Source: Acidobacteriota bacterium
GTDB lineage: Bacteria; Acidobacteriota; Vicinamibacteria; Vicinamibacterales; Vicinamibacteraceae
Assembly: GCA_023429845.1 (NCBI GenBank)
Contig: JAEZCY010000198.1
Span: 1 to 28,883, forward strand
DNA: 28,883 nucleotides
Reading direction: 5' to 3'
The translations under genes were made by a program, and so were the position numbers. Numbering within the stretch: position 1 is the first letter of the stretch; every line of letters begins with the position of its first letter. Positions 7,448 through 14,704 of this stretch are shown here, piece after piece. Below the pieces are notes generated by a model. The model worked only from the letters and a program-made list of their open reading frames with translations. It made no database searches and was not told the origin of the DNA.

Positions 7448-10400
7448 TTAGAACGCGAATCGCACGCCGAGCTGCACCCGCCGCGGGTTGCGCGCGAGCG
7501 AGCGGATCAGCATGAAGTTCGGGTCCGTGAAGCCCGTCACCGGGTTCCCCCACTGCGTGTGGTTGAACAGGTTGCTGGCCTCGGCGCGGAGTTCCAGACG
7601 ACGCGAGCCGATGGGGAAGCCGCGGAACACCGAGAAGTCCACGTTCCAGTTGCCCGGTCCGCGGAACGCGTTGCGGCCCGAGTTGCCCCACGCGTTGCCC
7701 GGCTGGCTGAACTGGCTCGGGTCGTACCAGCGCTCGTTCGGACCGGCTTCGCCGAAGCCGCCCTTGAGTTCGCCGGTGACGTTGATCGTCTGCTGACCGG
7801 CCTGCTGGTTCAGCGCGGCGTTGTCGCCGCCGATCGTGAACGGCGTGCCCGACACGTACGAGCCGATGCCGTTGATCTGCCAGTTCTTGATGAGCTGCGC
7901 CAGAACGCCGGACGACTCGCGTGCGAACGGGAGTTCGTACACGAAGCCGAGCTGGAGCATGTGCGGACGGTCGTAGCCGGCACGCGCGTAGTTGCGGTGC
8001 AGCTGCGAGTCCTGGTTCCACAGCAGCGTGGCCCAGCCGTCATCGTCGGTCTCGTTGAGGGCCTTGGACAGCGTGTAGGCGCCCTTGAGGAGCAGGCCGT
8101 TCTTGAACGGGCGGTTCACCGACACCTGAAGCGAGTGATAGCGCGCCTTGGTGCGGGCGCCCCACGACAGGATGTTGGCCGTGCCGGCCTCGGTGAAGTA
8201 CTGCCGGTTGGCGTTGCCGCCGCTCTCGGCCCAGTTCAGGTTGCGATCGGCGTACCCGTTGTTGGTCGCCGTGCCCACGTAGCCGACGCCCACTGCGAGG
8301 TCGAGCGGGAGGCGGCGCTCCACGAACACGTTCCACGAGTCGATGGTGCCGCGCTCGACGTTGTCGGCCTCGGCCCAGCGCATGTTCACGCCACGCGGCA
8401 GCGGCACGGCGCCCGACTCGACGTCAGGGACCGCCGGTCCTGGGATGCCGTTGGACAGCGTCGTGAACGGCACGAACGGCACGTTGCTCGAGTTGCTGTA
8501 GGCGATCGTGTACGGGTACCAGCCGCGCAGCGGACGCGACCACGGCAGCGGGTTGAACGTGCGGCCGAAGCCGGCGCGCAGCACCGTGTCGTCGTTGAGG
8601 CGGTAGGCCGCACCGACGCGGGGGGCGAACAGGCCCTTGGAGACCTTGATGCCCTGGTCCATCGAGTTGCCGCCGATCCCGCCCAGCGTCACCACGAAGT
8701 TGTCGAGGTTGAGCTGTTCGAGGCCCGCCGACTCGCGCTGCATGAGCGGGTAGTACTCGTAGCGGATGCCGTAGTTGAGCGTCAGGCGGTCGTTCACCTG
8801 CCAGCGGTCGTTGAGGTAGACGCCGAACTGGTTCTCGCGCGCCGACATCTCCATGTACTGCACGCTCTTGTTGAAGCCGCTGACGCGGCCGAGCAGGAAC
8901 GCGGCGTAGTTGTTCCACGAGGTCGAGGCATAGCCCGGGACGCCCGTGAGGTTGCCGCTGAAGTCGAAGTTGCCGCGCGGGTTGGCATCTTCGGGCTGCC
9001 AGTGGTTCAGGCCGAGGCGCACGAAGTCGAAGCCGGCACGCACCTCGTGGCGACCCGCCACCTTGGTGACGTTGGTCGAGAAGGTGTAGCTGGACTCCTC
9101 ACGCCACACCGGCGTCCACGTGTTGGCGTTGCCGATGGCCGTCATGCCGGTGTTGAAGTTCGGGAACCCCGAGTACCGGGCGACGTCCACCGAGCCGGGA
9201 CCGGCCACGTTGGCGCTGTTGGTGCCGGGAATGCCGAAGTCGAGGCCGTAGTTGGTGCCGTAGTCGCCACCGAGCACGCTCTGCACCATCCGGTTGGCGC
9301 CGAACGTGGCGTCCCAGATGAGGGTCGGCGTGATCGTGTAGGTCTGGCCGAGCGAGTAGATCTTGGTGTTCGTGTCGCCCGTGCCCGGCGCCTCGTCGAA
9401 CGGCAGGAAGAACAGCGAATCGACCTTGGCGTCCATCATGGAGAACTTGCCCCAGATCTGGTTCGCCGAGGTGCGGTTCCAGTTGACCTTCGCGTCGTAG
9501 TTGTGACGGTCGGCGACGGGGAAGCGCGCCACTTCGTAGTTGTTCTGGATGCCACCGTTCGTGCCCGGGACGTTGGGCATCGGGTAGTAGCTCTGGATCG
9601 CCTGCGAGATCGAGCTGATCTGGTCGGCCGGGATCTGGCTGCCCGCGTACTGCTGGCGTCCCTCACCGGTGGCCTGGTTGCCCGTCGTCGGGTCGTACAG
9701 GCGGAAGGCCGGCAGCGCGGCCGAGACCTCGCTGAAGTCGCCCTGGCGCATGCGCGCCGTCGGCACCGTCAGCGTGTCGATTCGGCTGTTCTTCTCCAGG
9801 TTGCGCTCATAGCCGCCGAAGTAGAACAGGCGGTTGCGGCGAATCGGACCACCAATCGTGCCGCCCATGATGTCCAGGCTGCCATTGGGGTTGTCCGCGG
9901 CGGAGAAGAAGTTCTGACGCGCGTTCAGCTCGTCCTGGTTGCGGAAGTAGAACGCCGACCCGCGCACTTCGTTGGTGCCCGACTTGGTCACCACCGACAC
10001 CGCGGCGCCGCCCGTCATGCCCTGCGACGCGTCGAAGCTGTTGGTCGAGATGTTGACCGTCTCGACCGTCTCGGCCGGCGCGATGTAGCCGGCGTGGTGC
10101 GGCAGCCACACGTTGATCGAGGCCGCGCCGTCCACGCGCGTGACGTTGTTGTTGGCGTTGGTGCCGTTCACGTTGGTCCGCAGCGCGCGGCCCGGCGTGT
10201 CGGTCTGGTCGTTCTGGGTCGCCGTCGGCGTCGCACCGGGCACCAGGTTCATGAGGGCCTGGTAGTTCCGGTACTGGTTCAACGGCAGGTTCACGACCTC
10301 GGCCGGACGGAGGTTGACGCTGACGTCAGCCCGGTCGGTCTTCAGCAGTGCGGCTTCCGTGGTGACCGTGACCGACTCGGTGAGCGCGCCCACTTCGAGC

Positions 10401-10741
10401 CGTGCGTCGATGCGCACCACGTCGCTCTGGCTCACCGGAATGCCGGTCTGCACGTACTCCTTGAAGCCCTGCAGGGAGGCCTTCAGCGTGTACGTGCCGG
10501 GCTGCAGGTTGCGGAACGCATACGCGCCCACTTCGTCGGTGATCGCCATCACCTCGAGCCCGGTGCCCTGGTTGGCCACCGTGACCGTAGCGCCCGGGAT
10601 CGCGGCGCCCGTATCGTCCATCACTGTACCGGCCACGGTGCCGTACAGTGCCTGCGCCGCGGCGGACGCCGGGAACAGGACGACCAGTGCCGCCAGCGCG
10701 CACGCCAGCAGACCGGTCAGAAGGGTTCGAACAGACTTCAC
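7448..10741 (-). CDS. TonB-dependent receptor, Oar-like, with carboxypeptidase-regulatory N-terminal domain (array copy 3)
   Basis: This 1,097-residue paralogue is the most divergent of the three. The signal peptide (1-29), carboxypeptidase-regulatory domain, ESVTVT segment and plug are nearly the same as in copies 1 and 2. Several barrel segments that probably form outer loops differ, for example near residues 740-780, where it reads YSNSSNVPFVPFTTLSNG and lacks the NGF(V/I)PYGTLAQG of the sisters. The start is GTG at 10741 with GGAGG five bases upstream. It is the first gene of the array, divergent from the DUF6807 gene across a 332-bp gap, and has a strong terminator. The ligand is unknown; loop divergence suggests it is not identical to that of the sisters. 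Confidence 0.93.
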   Translation of the reverse strand: MKSVRTLLTGLLACALAALVVLFPASAAAQALYGTVAGTVMDDTGAAIPGATVTVANQGTGLEVMAITDEVGAYAFRNLQPGTYTLKASLQGFKEYVQTGIPVSQSDVVRIDARLEVGALTESVTVTTEAALLKTDRADVSVNLRPAEVVNLPLNQYRNYQALMNLVPGATPTATQNDQTDTPGRALRTNVNGTNANNNVTRVDGAASINVWLPHHAGYIAPAETVETVNISTNSFDASQGMTGGAAVSVVTKSGTNEVRGSAFYFRNQDELNARQNFFSAADNPNGSLDIMGGTIGGPIRRNRLFYFGGYERNLEKNSRIDTLTVPTARMRQGDFSEVSAALPAFRLYDPTTGNQATGEGRQQYAGSQIPADQISSISQAIQSYYPMPNVPGTNGGIQNNYEVARFPVADRHNYDAKVNWNRTSANQIWGKFSMMDAKVDSLFFLPFDEAPGTGDTNTKIYSLGQTYTITPTLIWDATFGANRMVQSVLGGDYGTNYGLDFGIPGTNSANVAGPGSVDVARYSGFPNFNTGMTAIGNANTWTPVWREESSYTFSTNVTKVAGRHEVRAGFDFVRLGLNHWQPEDANPRGNFDFSGNLTGVPGYASTSWNNYAAFLLGRVSGFNKSVQYMEMSARENQFGVYLNDRWQVNDRLTLNYGIRYEYYPLMQRESAGLEQLNLDNFVVTLGGIGGNSMDQGIKVSKGLFAPRVGAAYRLNDDTVLRAGFGRTFNPLPWSRPLRGWYPYTIAYSNSSNVPFVPFTTLSNGIPGPAVPDVESGAVPLPRGVNMRWAEADNVERGTIDSWNVFVERRLPLDLAVGVGYVGTATNNGYADRNLNWAESGGNANRQYFTEAGTANILSWGARTKARYHSLQVSVNRPFKNGLLLKGAYTLSKALNETDDDGWATLLWNQDSQLHRNYARAGYDRPHMLQLGFVYELPFARESSGVLAQLIKNWQINGIGSYVSGTPFTIGGDNAALNQQAGQQTINVTGELKGGFGEAGPNERWYDPSQFSQPGNAWGNSGRNAFRGPGNWNVDFSVFRGFPIGSRRLELRAEASNLFNHTQWGNPVTGFTDPNFMLIRSLARNPRRVQLGVRFAF

Positions 10742-10874
10742 TCACACCTCCGAAACAGGAAGGGGTGTACCGACAGCAGCCACACGCGCTGCAACGTCTG
10801 AGCCAGTACGGCTGCCGTGGTGGCCCATCCCGCGCAGTCGCGCGTAAGTCGTATGCCCATAGGGGCTTGAGGCA

Positions 10875-10922
10875 GAGTGGTACGGCCACTCAATGTCCAG
10901 TAGAACCACTCGCCTTAGTGGT
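10875..10922. promoter_or_regulatory. Two operator-like inverted repeats with CCACT half-sites upstream of receptor 3
   Basis: GAGTGG (10875-10880) pairs with CCACTC (10886-10891), and ACCACT (10905-10910) pairs with AGTGGT (10917-10922). The two pairs share the CCACT half-site and their centres are about 31 bp apart, close to three helical turns, so two dimers could bind on one DNA face. This is only a pattern seen by eye. It lies 135-180 bp before the receptor 3 start. Confidence 0.4.
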
Positions 10923-11035
10923 AAAGTCCAAAAAATTGGTTGCCGGTGGTAAATGCGTTCGGAAAGCCGAAGTTTGGCTCTCCTATCCATGGAGAGGTAC
11001 TACAACTACAAGTTCAGATCTACGGCGGTGGTGCC

Positions 11036-11063
11036 TTGTTCACGGTACCGAGAATGTGATCTA
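11036..11063 (+). promoter_or_regulatory. Possible promoter of the DUF6807 gene
   Basis: TTGTTC (11036-11041), a 16-base spacer and GATCTA (11058-11063) lie ten bases before the ATG. There is no Shine-Dalgarno, so transcription may begin at or very near the start codon. Match to the sigma-70 consensus is weak. Confidence 0.3.
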
Positions 11064-11073
11064 GGCTGCGCGC

Positions 11074-12294
11074 ATGCCGCCACGCGTCCTTGCCGTGCTC
11101 GTCGCTCTGGTTCCGGCGAGCGCCGCGCTGCTCGCGCAGCCCATCACGCCGGCGTCGAGCCTCCCTCGGCTGGTCATCGCGGCGGGTGAGTACGCGCGCA
11201 CCCAGGCCTGGATCGAAGTGCGCCTCCCGCCCAGGGTTCGCGGAGCCGACCTCCAGTTGCGACACGAGGGCACGGGAGAGATCGTCCCGCTGCAGATCGG
11301 CCCCGACCGCGAAGCGTGGGCGGTCGTCCCCGCCATTCCGGCCGAGCGGCAGGTCCGGTACCGCATCGAGCCCGCGCTCAAGCCCGGGCCCGACCGTGTG
11401 GTGGCGACGCGCGACATCTCGCAGGTCCGCGTCGAGGTAGACCGACGACGAGTCCTCGACTACGTGGGTGAGGCGCTGCCGCTGCGCGAGGGAGTGGAGG
11501 AGGCGTATCGGCGGGGCGGATATCTCCATCCCGTGTTCACGCCGGCCGGACGGCGCGTCACCGAGGACTACCCGCCGAACCACAAGCACCACCACGGCAT
11601 CTGGACCGCCTGGGCCAGTTCCCGCATCGACGGCCGGACTCCCGACTTCTGGAACATGGGGACCGGCACCGCGCGCGTCGAGTTCGAACGACTCGGCAGG
11701 ACCTGGTCAGGGCCGCTGACGGCGGGCCTCGAGTCGCGCCACCGTTACATGGACCTCCTCGCGCCGACTCCTGCGACGATCCTCCTCGAGGACTGGCGCG
11801 TCGTCGCCTACGCCTGGCCGGCGGCGCCGCGGGCGGCCCACGTGTTCGACGTCACGGTGACGCAGGAACTCGTCGGCGGGACCCCGCTCGACCTGCCGCT
11901 CTACCGCTACGGCGGTATCGGTATGCGCGGCCGCCAGGAATGGGATGGGCCGGACCGTACGTCGTTTCTGACGTCGACGGGCCGCGGCCGGATCGCCGGG
12001 CACGGCACGCGCGCGACCTGGGTGCACATGAGCGGGCTCGTGGACGGCGAGCGCGCTGGCATCGCCATGCTGTCGCACCCCGACAACGTGCGCTCGCCGC
12101 AGCCGATGCGCATCCATCCCCGTGAGCCCTTCTTCGCGTTTGCGCCGCTGCAGGCCGGGCCCTTGCAGATTCGCCCGCGCGAGCCGTTCGTCATGCGCTA
12201 CCGCATCGTCACCACCGACGGCGCGCCTGACCCGGCGCTTCTCGACGCCATCTGGCAGGCGTACGCCATGCCGCCGCGCGTCTGGGTGGAATAG
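11074..12294 (+). CDS. Exported DUF6807 (PmoA-like) family protein
   Basis: The 406-residue protein begins with a signal peptide (about residues 1-22, ending ALLAQ) and then shows the DUF6807 pattern. The hallmark is a histidine cluster, YPPNHKHHHGIW at 166-177, followed by FWNMGTG and, later, the MLSHPDN and PREPFFAF motifs. The family is often labelled 'PmoA' from an old annotation, but it is not a methane monooxygenase subunit; members usually sit in sugar-catabolic or exported-enzyme neighbourhoods and their reaction is not established. The histidine cluster suggests a metal or carbohydrate site. There is no Shine-Dalgarno before the ATG. It is divergent from receptor 3 and convergent with the sugar kinase gene. 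Confidence 0.85.
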   Translation: MPPRVLAVLVALVPASAALLAQPITPASSLPRLVIAAGEYARTQAWIEVRLPPRVRGADLQLRHEGTGEIVPLQIGPDREAWAVVPAIPAERQVRYRIEPALKPGPDRVVATRDISQVRVEVDRRRVLDYVGEALPLREGVEEAYRRGGYLHPVFTPAGRRVTEDYPPNHKHHHGIWTAWASSRIDGRTPDFWNMGTGTARVEFERLGRTWSGPLTAGLESRHRYMDLLAPTPATILLEDWRVVAYAWPAAPRAAHVFDVTVTQELVGGTPLDLPLYRYGGIGMRGRQEWDGPDRTSFLTSTGRGRIAGHGTRATWVHMSGLVDGERAGIAMLSHPDNVRSPQPMRIHPREPFFAFAPLQAGPLQIRPREPFVMRYRIVTTDGAPDPALLDAIWQAYAMPPRVWVE

Positions 12295-12305
12295 AGAGAC
12301 GAACC

Positions 12306-12336
12306 GGCAATTTCAAATTTCAAATTCCCAATTGCC
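12306..12336. terminator. AT-rich inverted repeat between convergent genes, possible bidirectional terminator
   Basis: GGCAATT (12306-12312) pairs with AATTGCC (12330-12336) around an AT-rich centre that repeats TTTCAAAT. It begins 12 bases after the DUF6807 stop and stands out in GC-rich surroundings. A role in terminating one or both converging genes is inferred; it lacks a classical GC stem with T tract. Confidence 0.35.
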
Positions 12337-12344
12337 GCCGCTTC

Positions 12345-12369
12345 CCGTCGGGCAAGGCCCGACGGCTAC
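12345..12369 (-). repeat. REP-like hairpin, family A copy
   Basis: On the minus strand it reads GTAG, then CCGTCGGGC, loop CTT, then GCCCGACGG: a perfect 9-bp stem. These 25 bases are identical to the plus-strand element at 20501-20525. It lies in the convergent gap between the DUF6807 and kinase genes. Confidence 0.8.
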
Positions 12370-12383
12370 GTAAGAGCGGCGCC

Positions 12384-12408
12384 AGCCCGGGCAAGGCCCG
12401 ACGGCTAC
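12384..12408 (-). repeat. Degenerate REP-like hairpin, family A copy overlapping the kinase stop codon
   Basis: The GTAG foot, CCGTCGGGC arm and CTT loop are intact on the minus strand, but the distal arm matches only in its five loop-proximal bases. It has the same orientation as its neighbour 15 bases away. Its GTAG (12408-12405) contains the TAG stop codon of the kinase gene. Confidence 0.7.
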
Positions 12409-13523
12409 GTGCCGGCGGCGTAGCGGCGGACGATGCGCTCGTAGGCGTCGTGCTGCTGCTCGAGGGACTGGACGAGCGCGAACTGCGCGCGCGCGCGTTG
12501 CAGGTTGTGCTCGGGATGGGCGACCCGGTAGTAGGTGTCGCCCTGCAGGTAGTCGGCGAGGAAGCGGATCGCTTGTTCGAGGGCGATGAGCCGCCCCCCG
12601 AATGCGAGCGTCTCGATCTCGGCCGGCGTGAGAAACGCGCCTGCCGTGGAGAGATAGCCGCGGGCGATCGCCTCGAACATCTCGGGCCGCGACCGCACGC
12701 GCGTCGGATCGGGGTCGTCCTCGGCGGCCGCATTGGTCGCCGTCCGTACCATGTCGCCGAAGTCGTAGGCCACCAGGCCGGGCATCGTGGTGTCGAGGTC
12801 GACAACGCACAAGGCTTCCCCCGTGACCTCGTCGATCATCACGTTGTTCAGCTTCGTGTCGTTGTGCGTGACGCGTTCCCGCAGCGTGCCCGCTGCCGCG
12901 GCCGCCAGCAGTCGGTCCACGTCGCCTTCGCGGGCCAGGGCAAGCGCGATCTCGGCGCGGGCGCGTGCGGCACGGTTGCACGGGTCGGCCTCCACCGCCG
13001 CCACACACGAGTCGTAGCGGCGCCGCGTGTTGTGGAAATCGGGGATGGTGTCGTGCAGGCGGGTGCCGGGCAGGTCGGCGAGCACCGCCTGGAATTGCCC
13101 GAACGCCCGCGCCGCGGCCTCGGCCTGGCCCGTGGATTCGACGATGTCGAAGGTCGTGGCGCGTTCGATGAACAGGTACGTGCGCCATACCGCGCCGGCC
13201 TCGTCCACGATGAACGGGCGCCCGTCGCGTGCGGGGACGAGCGTCAGCGTCCGTCTCGAGGCGTCGGGCAGCCCGTCGAGCCGGACCGCCGCGTGGGCGA
13301 GCACGCGCGCGACGTTGTCCATCAGCCGTTCGGGCTGCCGGAAGACGTCGCCGTTGATCCGCTGATGGATGTAGCGGACGTCGCGGCCCGCCTGGTCGTA
13401 GGTGGCCGCGTACGTCTCGTTGATGTGGCCGCTGCCGTGCGCGACGGCGTGGCGCAGGGTGCCGTGCACCACGAACCGCGCGCCGACGGCGCGCAGGTCG
13501 CGGACCGGGATGCCGAGTGACAT
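12405..13523 (-). CDS. APH-fold sugar kinase, NahK-like phosphotransferase
   Basis: The 372-residue cytoplasmic protein has the aminoglycoside-phosphotransferase/choline-kinase fold: an N-lobe glycine turn (GSGHINETY, about 30-38), the catalytic loop THNDTKLNNV with His220-Asp222, and the metal-binding VVDLDT (Asp242, Asp244). The segments RYIHQRIN and YLFIERATTFD resemble N-acetylhexosamine 1-kinases (NahK/LnpB) and relatives that phosphorylate sugars at C1. The gene starts at ATG 13523, three bases after the stop of the nucleotidyltransferase gene, with TGAGGG as a close ribosome site. A kinase plus nucleotidyltransferase pair would turn a salvaged sugar into a nucleotide sugar. The exact sugar is not known. 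The stop codon falls inside a REP-like GTAG. Confidence 0.82.
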   Translation of the reverse strand: MSLGIPVRDLRAVGARFVVHGTLRHAVAHGSGHINETYAATYDQAGRDVRYIHQRINGDVFRQPERLMDNVARVLAHAAVRLDGLPDASRRTLTLVPARDGRPFIVDEAGAVWRTYLFIERATTFDIVESTGQAEAAARAFGQFQAVLADLPGTRLHDTIPDFHNTRRRYDSCVAAVEADPCNRAARARAEIALALAREGDVDRLLAAAAAGTLRERVTHNDTKLNNVMIDEVTGEALCVVDLDTTMPGLVAYDFGDMVRTATNAAAEDDPDPTRVRSRPEMFEAIARGYLSTAGAFLTPAEIETLAFGGRLIALEQAIRFLADYLQGDTYYRVAHPEHNLQRARAQFALVQSLEQQHDAYERIVRRYAAGT

Positions 13524-13526
13524 CCC

Positions 13527-14435
13527 TCAGCCGAACAGCGGCGCGGGGTAGGCCCCGCTCGCGGCAAGATCTGCCATCGCCTTCATCACGTTGGGCTTGT
13601 CGTCGCGGTAGGTCACACCGAACCACCGGCTGGTCGTGGGCAGCACCTCCACCACGCACTCGCCGCGGTTGATCAGCACGTCGACCGTGGCCGGGATGTA
13701 CGACTCCGACTTCAGGTCGGCGCCGTCACGCGCGAGGAACTCCTCGAAGACTCGCGCGATCTGGGGGAACAGGGCAGGCGTGAACCCCCACATGTTCATC
13801 GACACGGGCTCCTCGCCGGTGAACCGCTCGGGTGGGTCGCTCGCCTGGTTCTCCACGTGATCGCCGACCGGCGCGATCTTGGTCAGCTCGCGAATCGACT
13901 GCAGGTGCCCCTGCGCATCGGTCACGCACACGCCGCGGGCGACGGTGCCGTGCGGGGAGAGCGTGTAGCGCAGCGTGAACCCGACCATTGCGTACGTGTG
14001 CGGATTCTGCTGGCGCGCCGGATCGGCGAGGAAGTCGTGCAGGACCTGGTACGAGTGCTGGCCGTAGAAGTCGTCGGCGTTGATCGCGGCAAACGGTTCG
14101 GCGATGACGTCGCGGGCGGCAAGGATGGCGTGCGTCGTTCCCCAGGGCTTGGTGCGCTCCTCGGGCCGACGGAACCCGGCCGGGAGGTCGTCCATGTCCT
14201 GGAAGCAGTAGCTCGCGTCGATGCGGCCGTCGTAGCGCGACAGCACCTGCTGCTTGAACGGCTCTTCGAAATCGCGACGGATCACGAACACCACGCGGCC
14301 GAAGCCGGCGCGCAGGGCGTCGAAGATCGCGTAGTCCATCACGGTCTCGCCGTCAGGACCCATCGGATCGAGTTGTTTGAGGCCGCCGTAGCGGCTGCCC
14401 ATGCCGGCAGCGAGGACGAGGAGTGTTGGGGACAT
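13527..14435 (-). CDS. Sugar-phosphate nucleotidyltransferase (GT-A fold NTP transferase)
   Basis: The 302-residue protein opens with the nucleotide-binding signature LVLAAGMGSRYGGLKQLDPMG, and has the WGTTHAILAARD and INADDFYG motifs that form the nucleotide and metal sites of NTP_transferase enzymes. It transfers a nucleotidyl group from UTP, dTTP or similar onto a sugar 1-phosphate; the substrate cannot be read. Near residues 205-225 it has VSMNMWGFTPALF, typical of a subgroup commonly found beside APH-type sugar kinases. It is the first gene of a two-gene operon with the kinase, separated by three bases. The start is ATG 14435; no strong Shine-Dalgarno precedes it. Confidence 0.85.
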   Translation of the reverse strand: MSPTLLVLAAGMGSRYGGLKQLDPMGPDGETVMDYAIFDALRAGFGRVVFVIRRDFEEPFKQQVLSRYDGRIDASYCFQDMDDLPAGFRRPEERTKPWGTTHAILAARDVIAEPFAAINADDFYGQHSYQVLHDFLADPARQQNPHTYAMVGFTLRYTLSPHGTVARGVCVTDAQGHLQSIRELTKIAPVGDHVENQASDPPERFTGEEPVSMNMWGFTPALFPQIARVFEEFLARDGADLKSESYIPATVDVLINRGECVVEVLPTTSRWFGVTYRDDKPNVMKAMADLAASGAYPAPLFG

Positions 14436-14600
14436 GTGGTATCAGGCAATCGGAGTCGGAAACGGAGAACTCGGCCCCCAACCGTACACCACAATCGGCC
14501 CGGCATGGACGTCCCGCGTGAGGCCGCGCCGATTGAGCGCGCCGGGGCCGCCCGTGCCTCGAGCGGGGTGGGCCCTTGCTGTCCATCCCGACTTTGGTGT

Positions 14601-14629
14601 GTGACTTGCCGCTGCGGGTGTGGTACAAA
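14601..14629 (+). promoter_or_regulatory. Sigma-70-like promoter upstream of the 12-codon frame
   Basis: GTGACT (14601-14606) and TACAAA (14624-14629) each match the consensus at four of six positions, with the preferred 17-base spacer. A transcript from here would enter the 12-codon frame at 14666 and could continue towards metY about 650 bases downstream. Confidence 0.35.
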
Positions 14630-14665
14630 GCGCCTACCGCGGGAGCACCCGAATAGAGGACATCG

Positions 14666-14704
14666 ATGGCGCGAAGAGTGCTGTCGGTTAACCCCAACCC
14701 CTGA
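14666..14704 (+). CDS. Possible 12-residue leader peptide or start of a decayed gene
   Basis: The frame encodes MARRVLSVNPNP and then TGA. GAGG lies six bases before the ATG, and a promoter-like site is 37 bases upstream, so it is placed as a translated frame would be. The beginning resembles the VLLVNPNP-type N-terminus of B12-binding radical-SAM proteins, so it could be a truncated remnant, but nothing after the stop supports this. It may also be chance. Confidence 0.2.
   Translation: MARRVLSVNPNP

Larger units (their letters stand above)
10742..11073. other. Divergent 332-bp intergenic region between receptor 3 and the DUF6807 gene
   Basis: No gene is visible. On the receptor side it has the Shine-Dalgarno, the leader relative CTGCAACGTCTGAGCCAG (10789-10806) and two spaced inverted repeats (10875-10922). 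A short A-rich patch lies at 10930-10936. On the DUF6807 side there is a 6-bp inverted pair CTCTCC/GGAGAG (10978-10983 and 10991-10996) and a promoter-like site next to the start codon. Both divergent promoters must lie here. Confidence 0.65.

Noticed and set aside
7098..8021. N-terminal extension of receptor 2 by about 308 residues
   Set aside because: The frame is merely open through the wrong frame of receptor 3. A Shine-Dalgarno and signal peptide identical in placement to the sister genes set the start at 7097, and a strong terminator lies within the extension.
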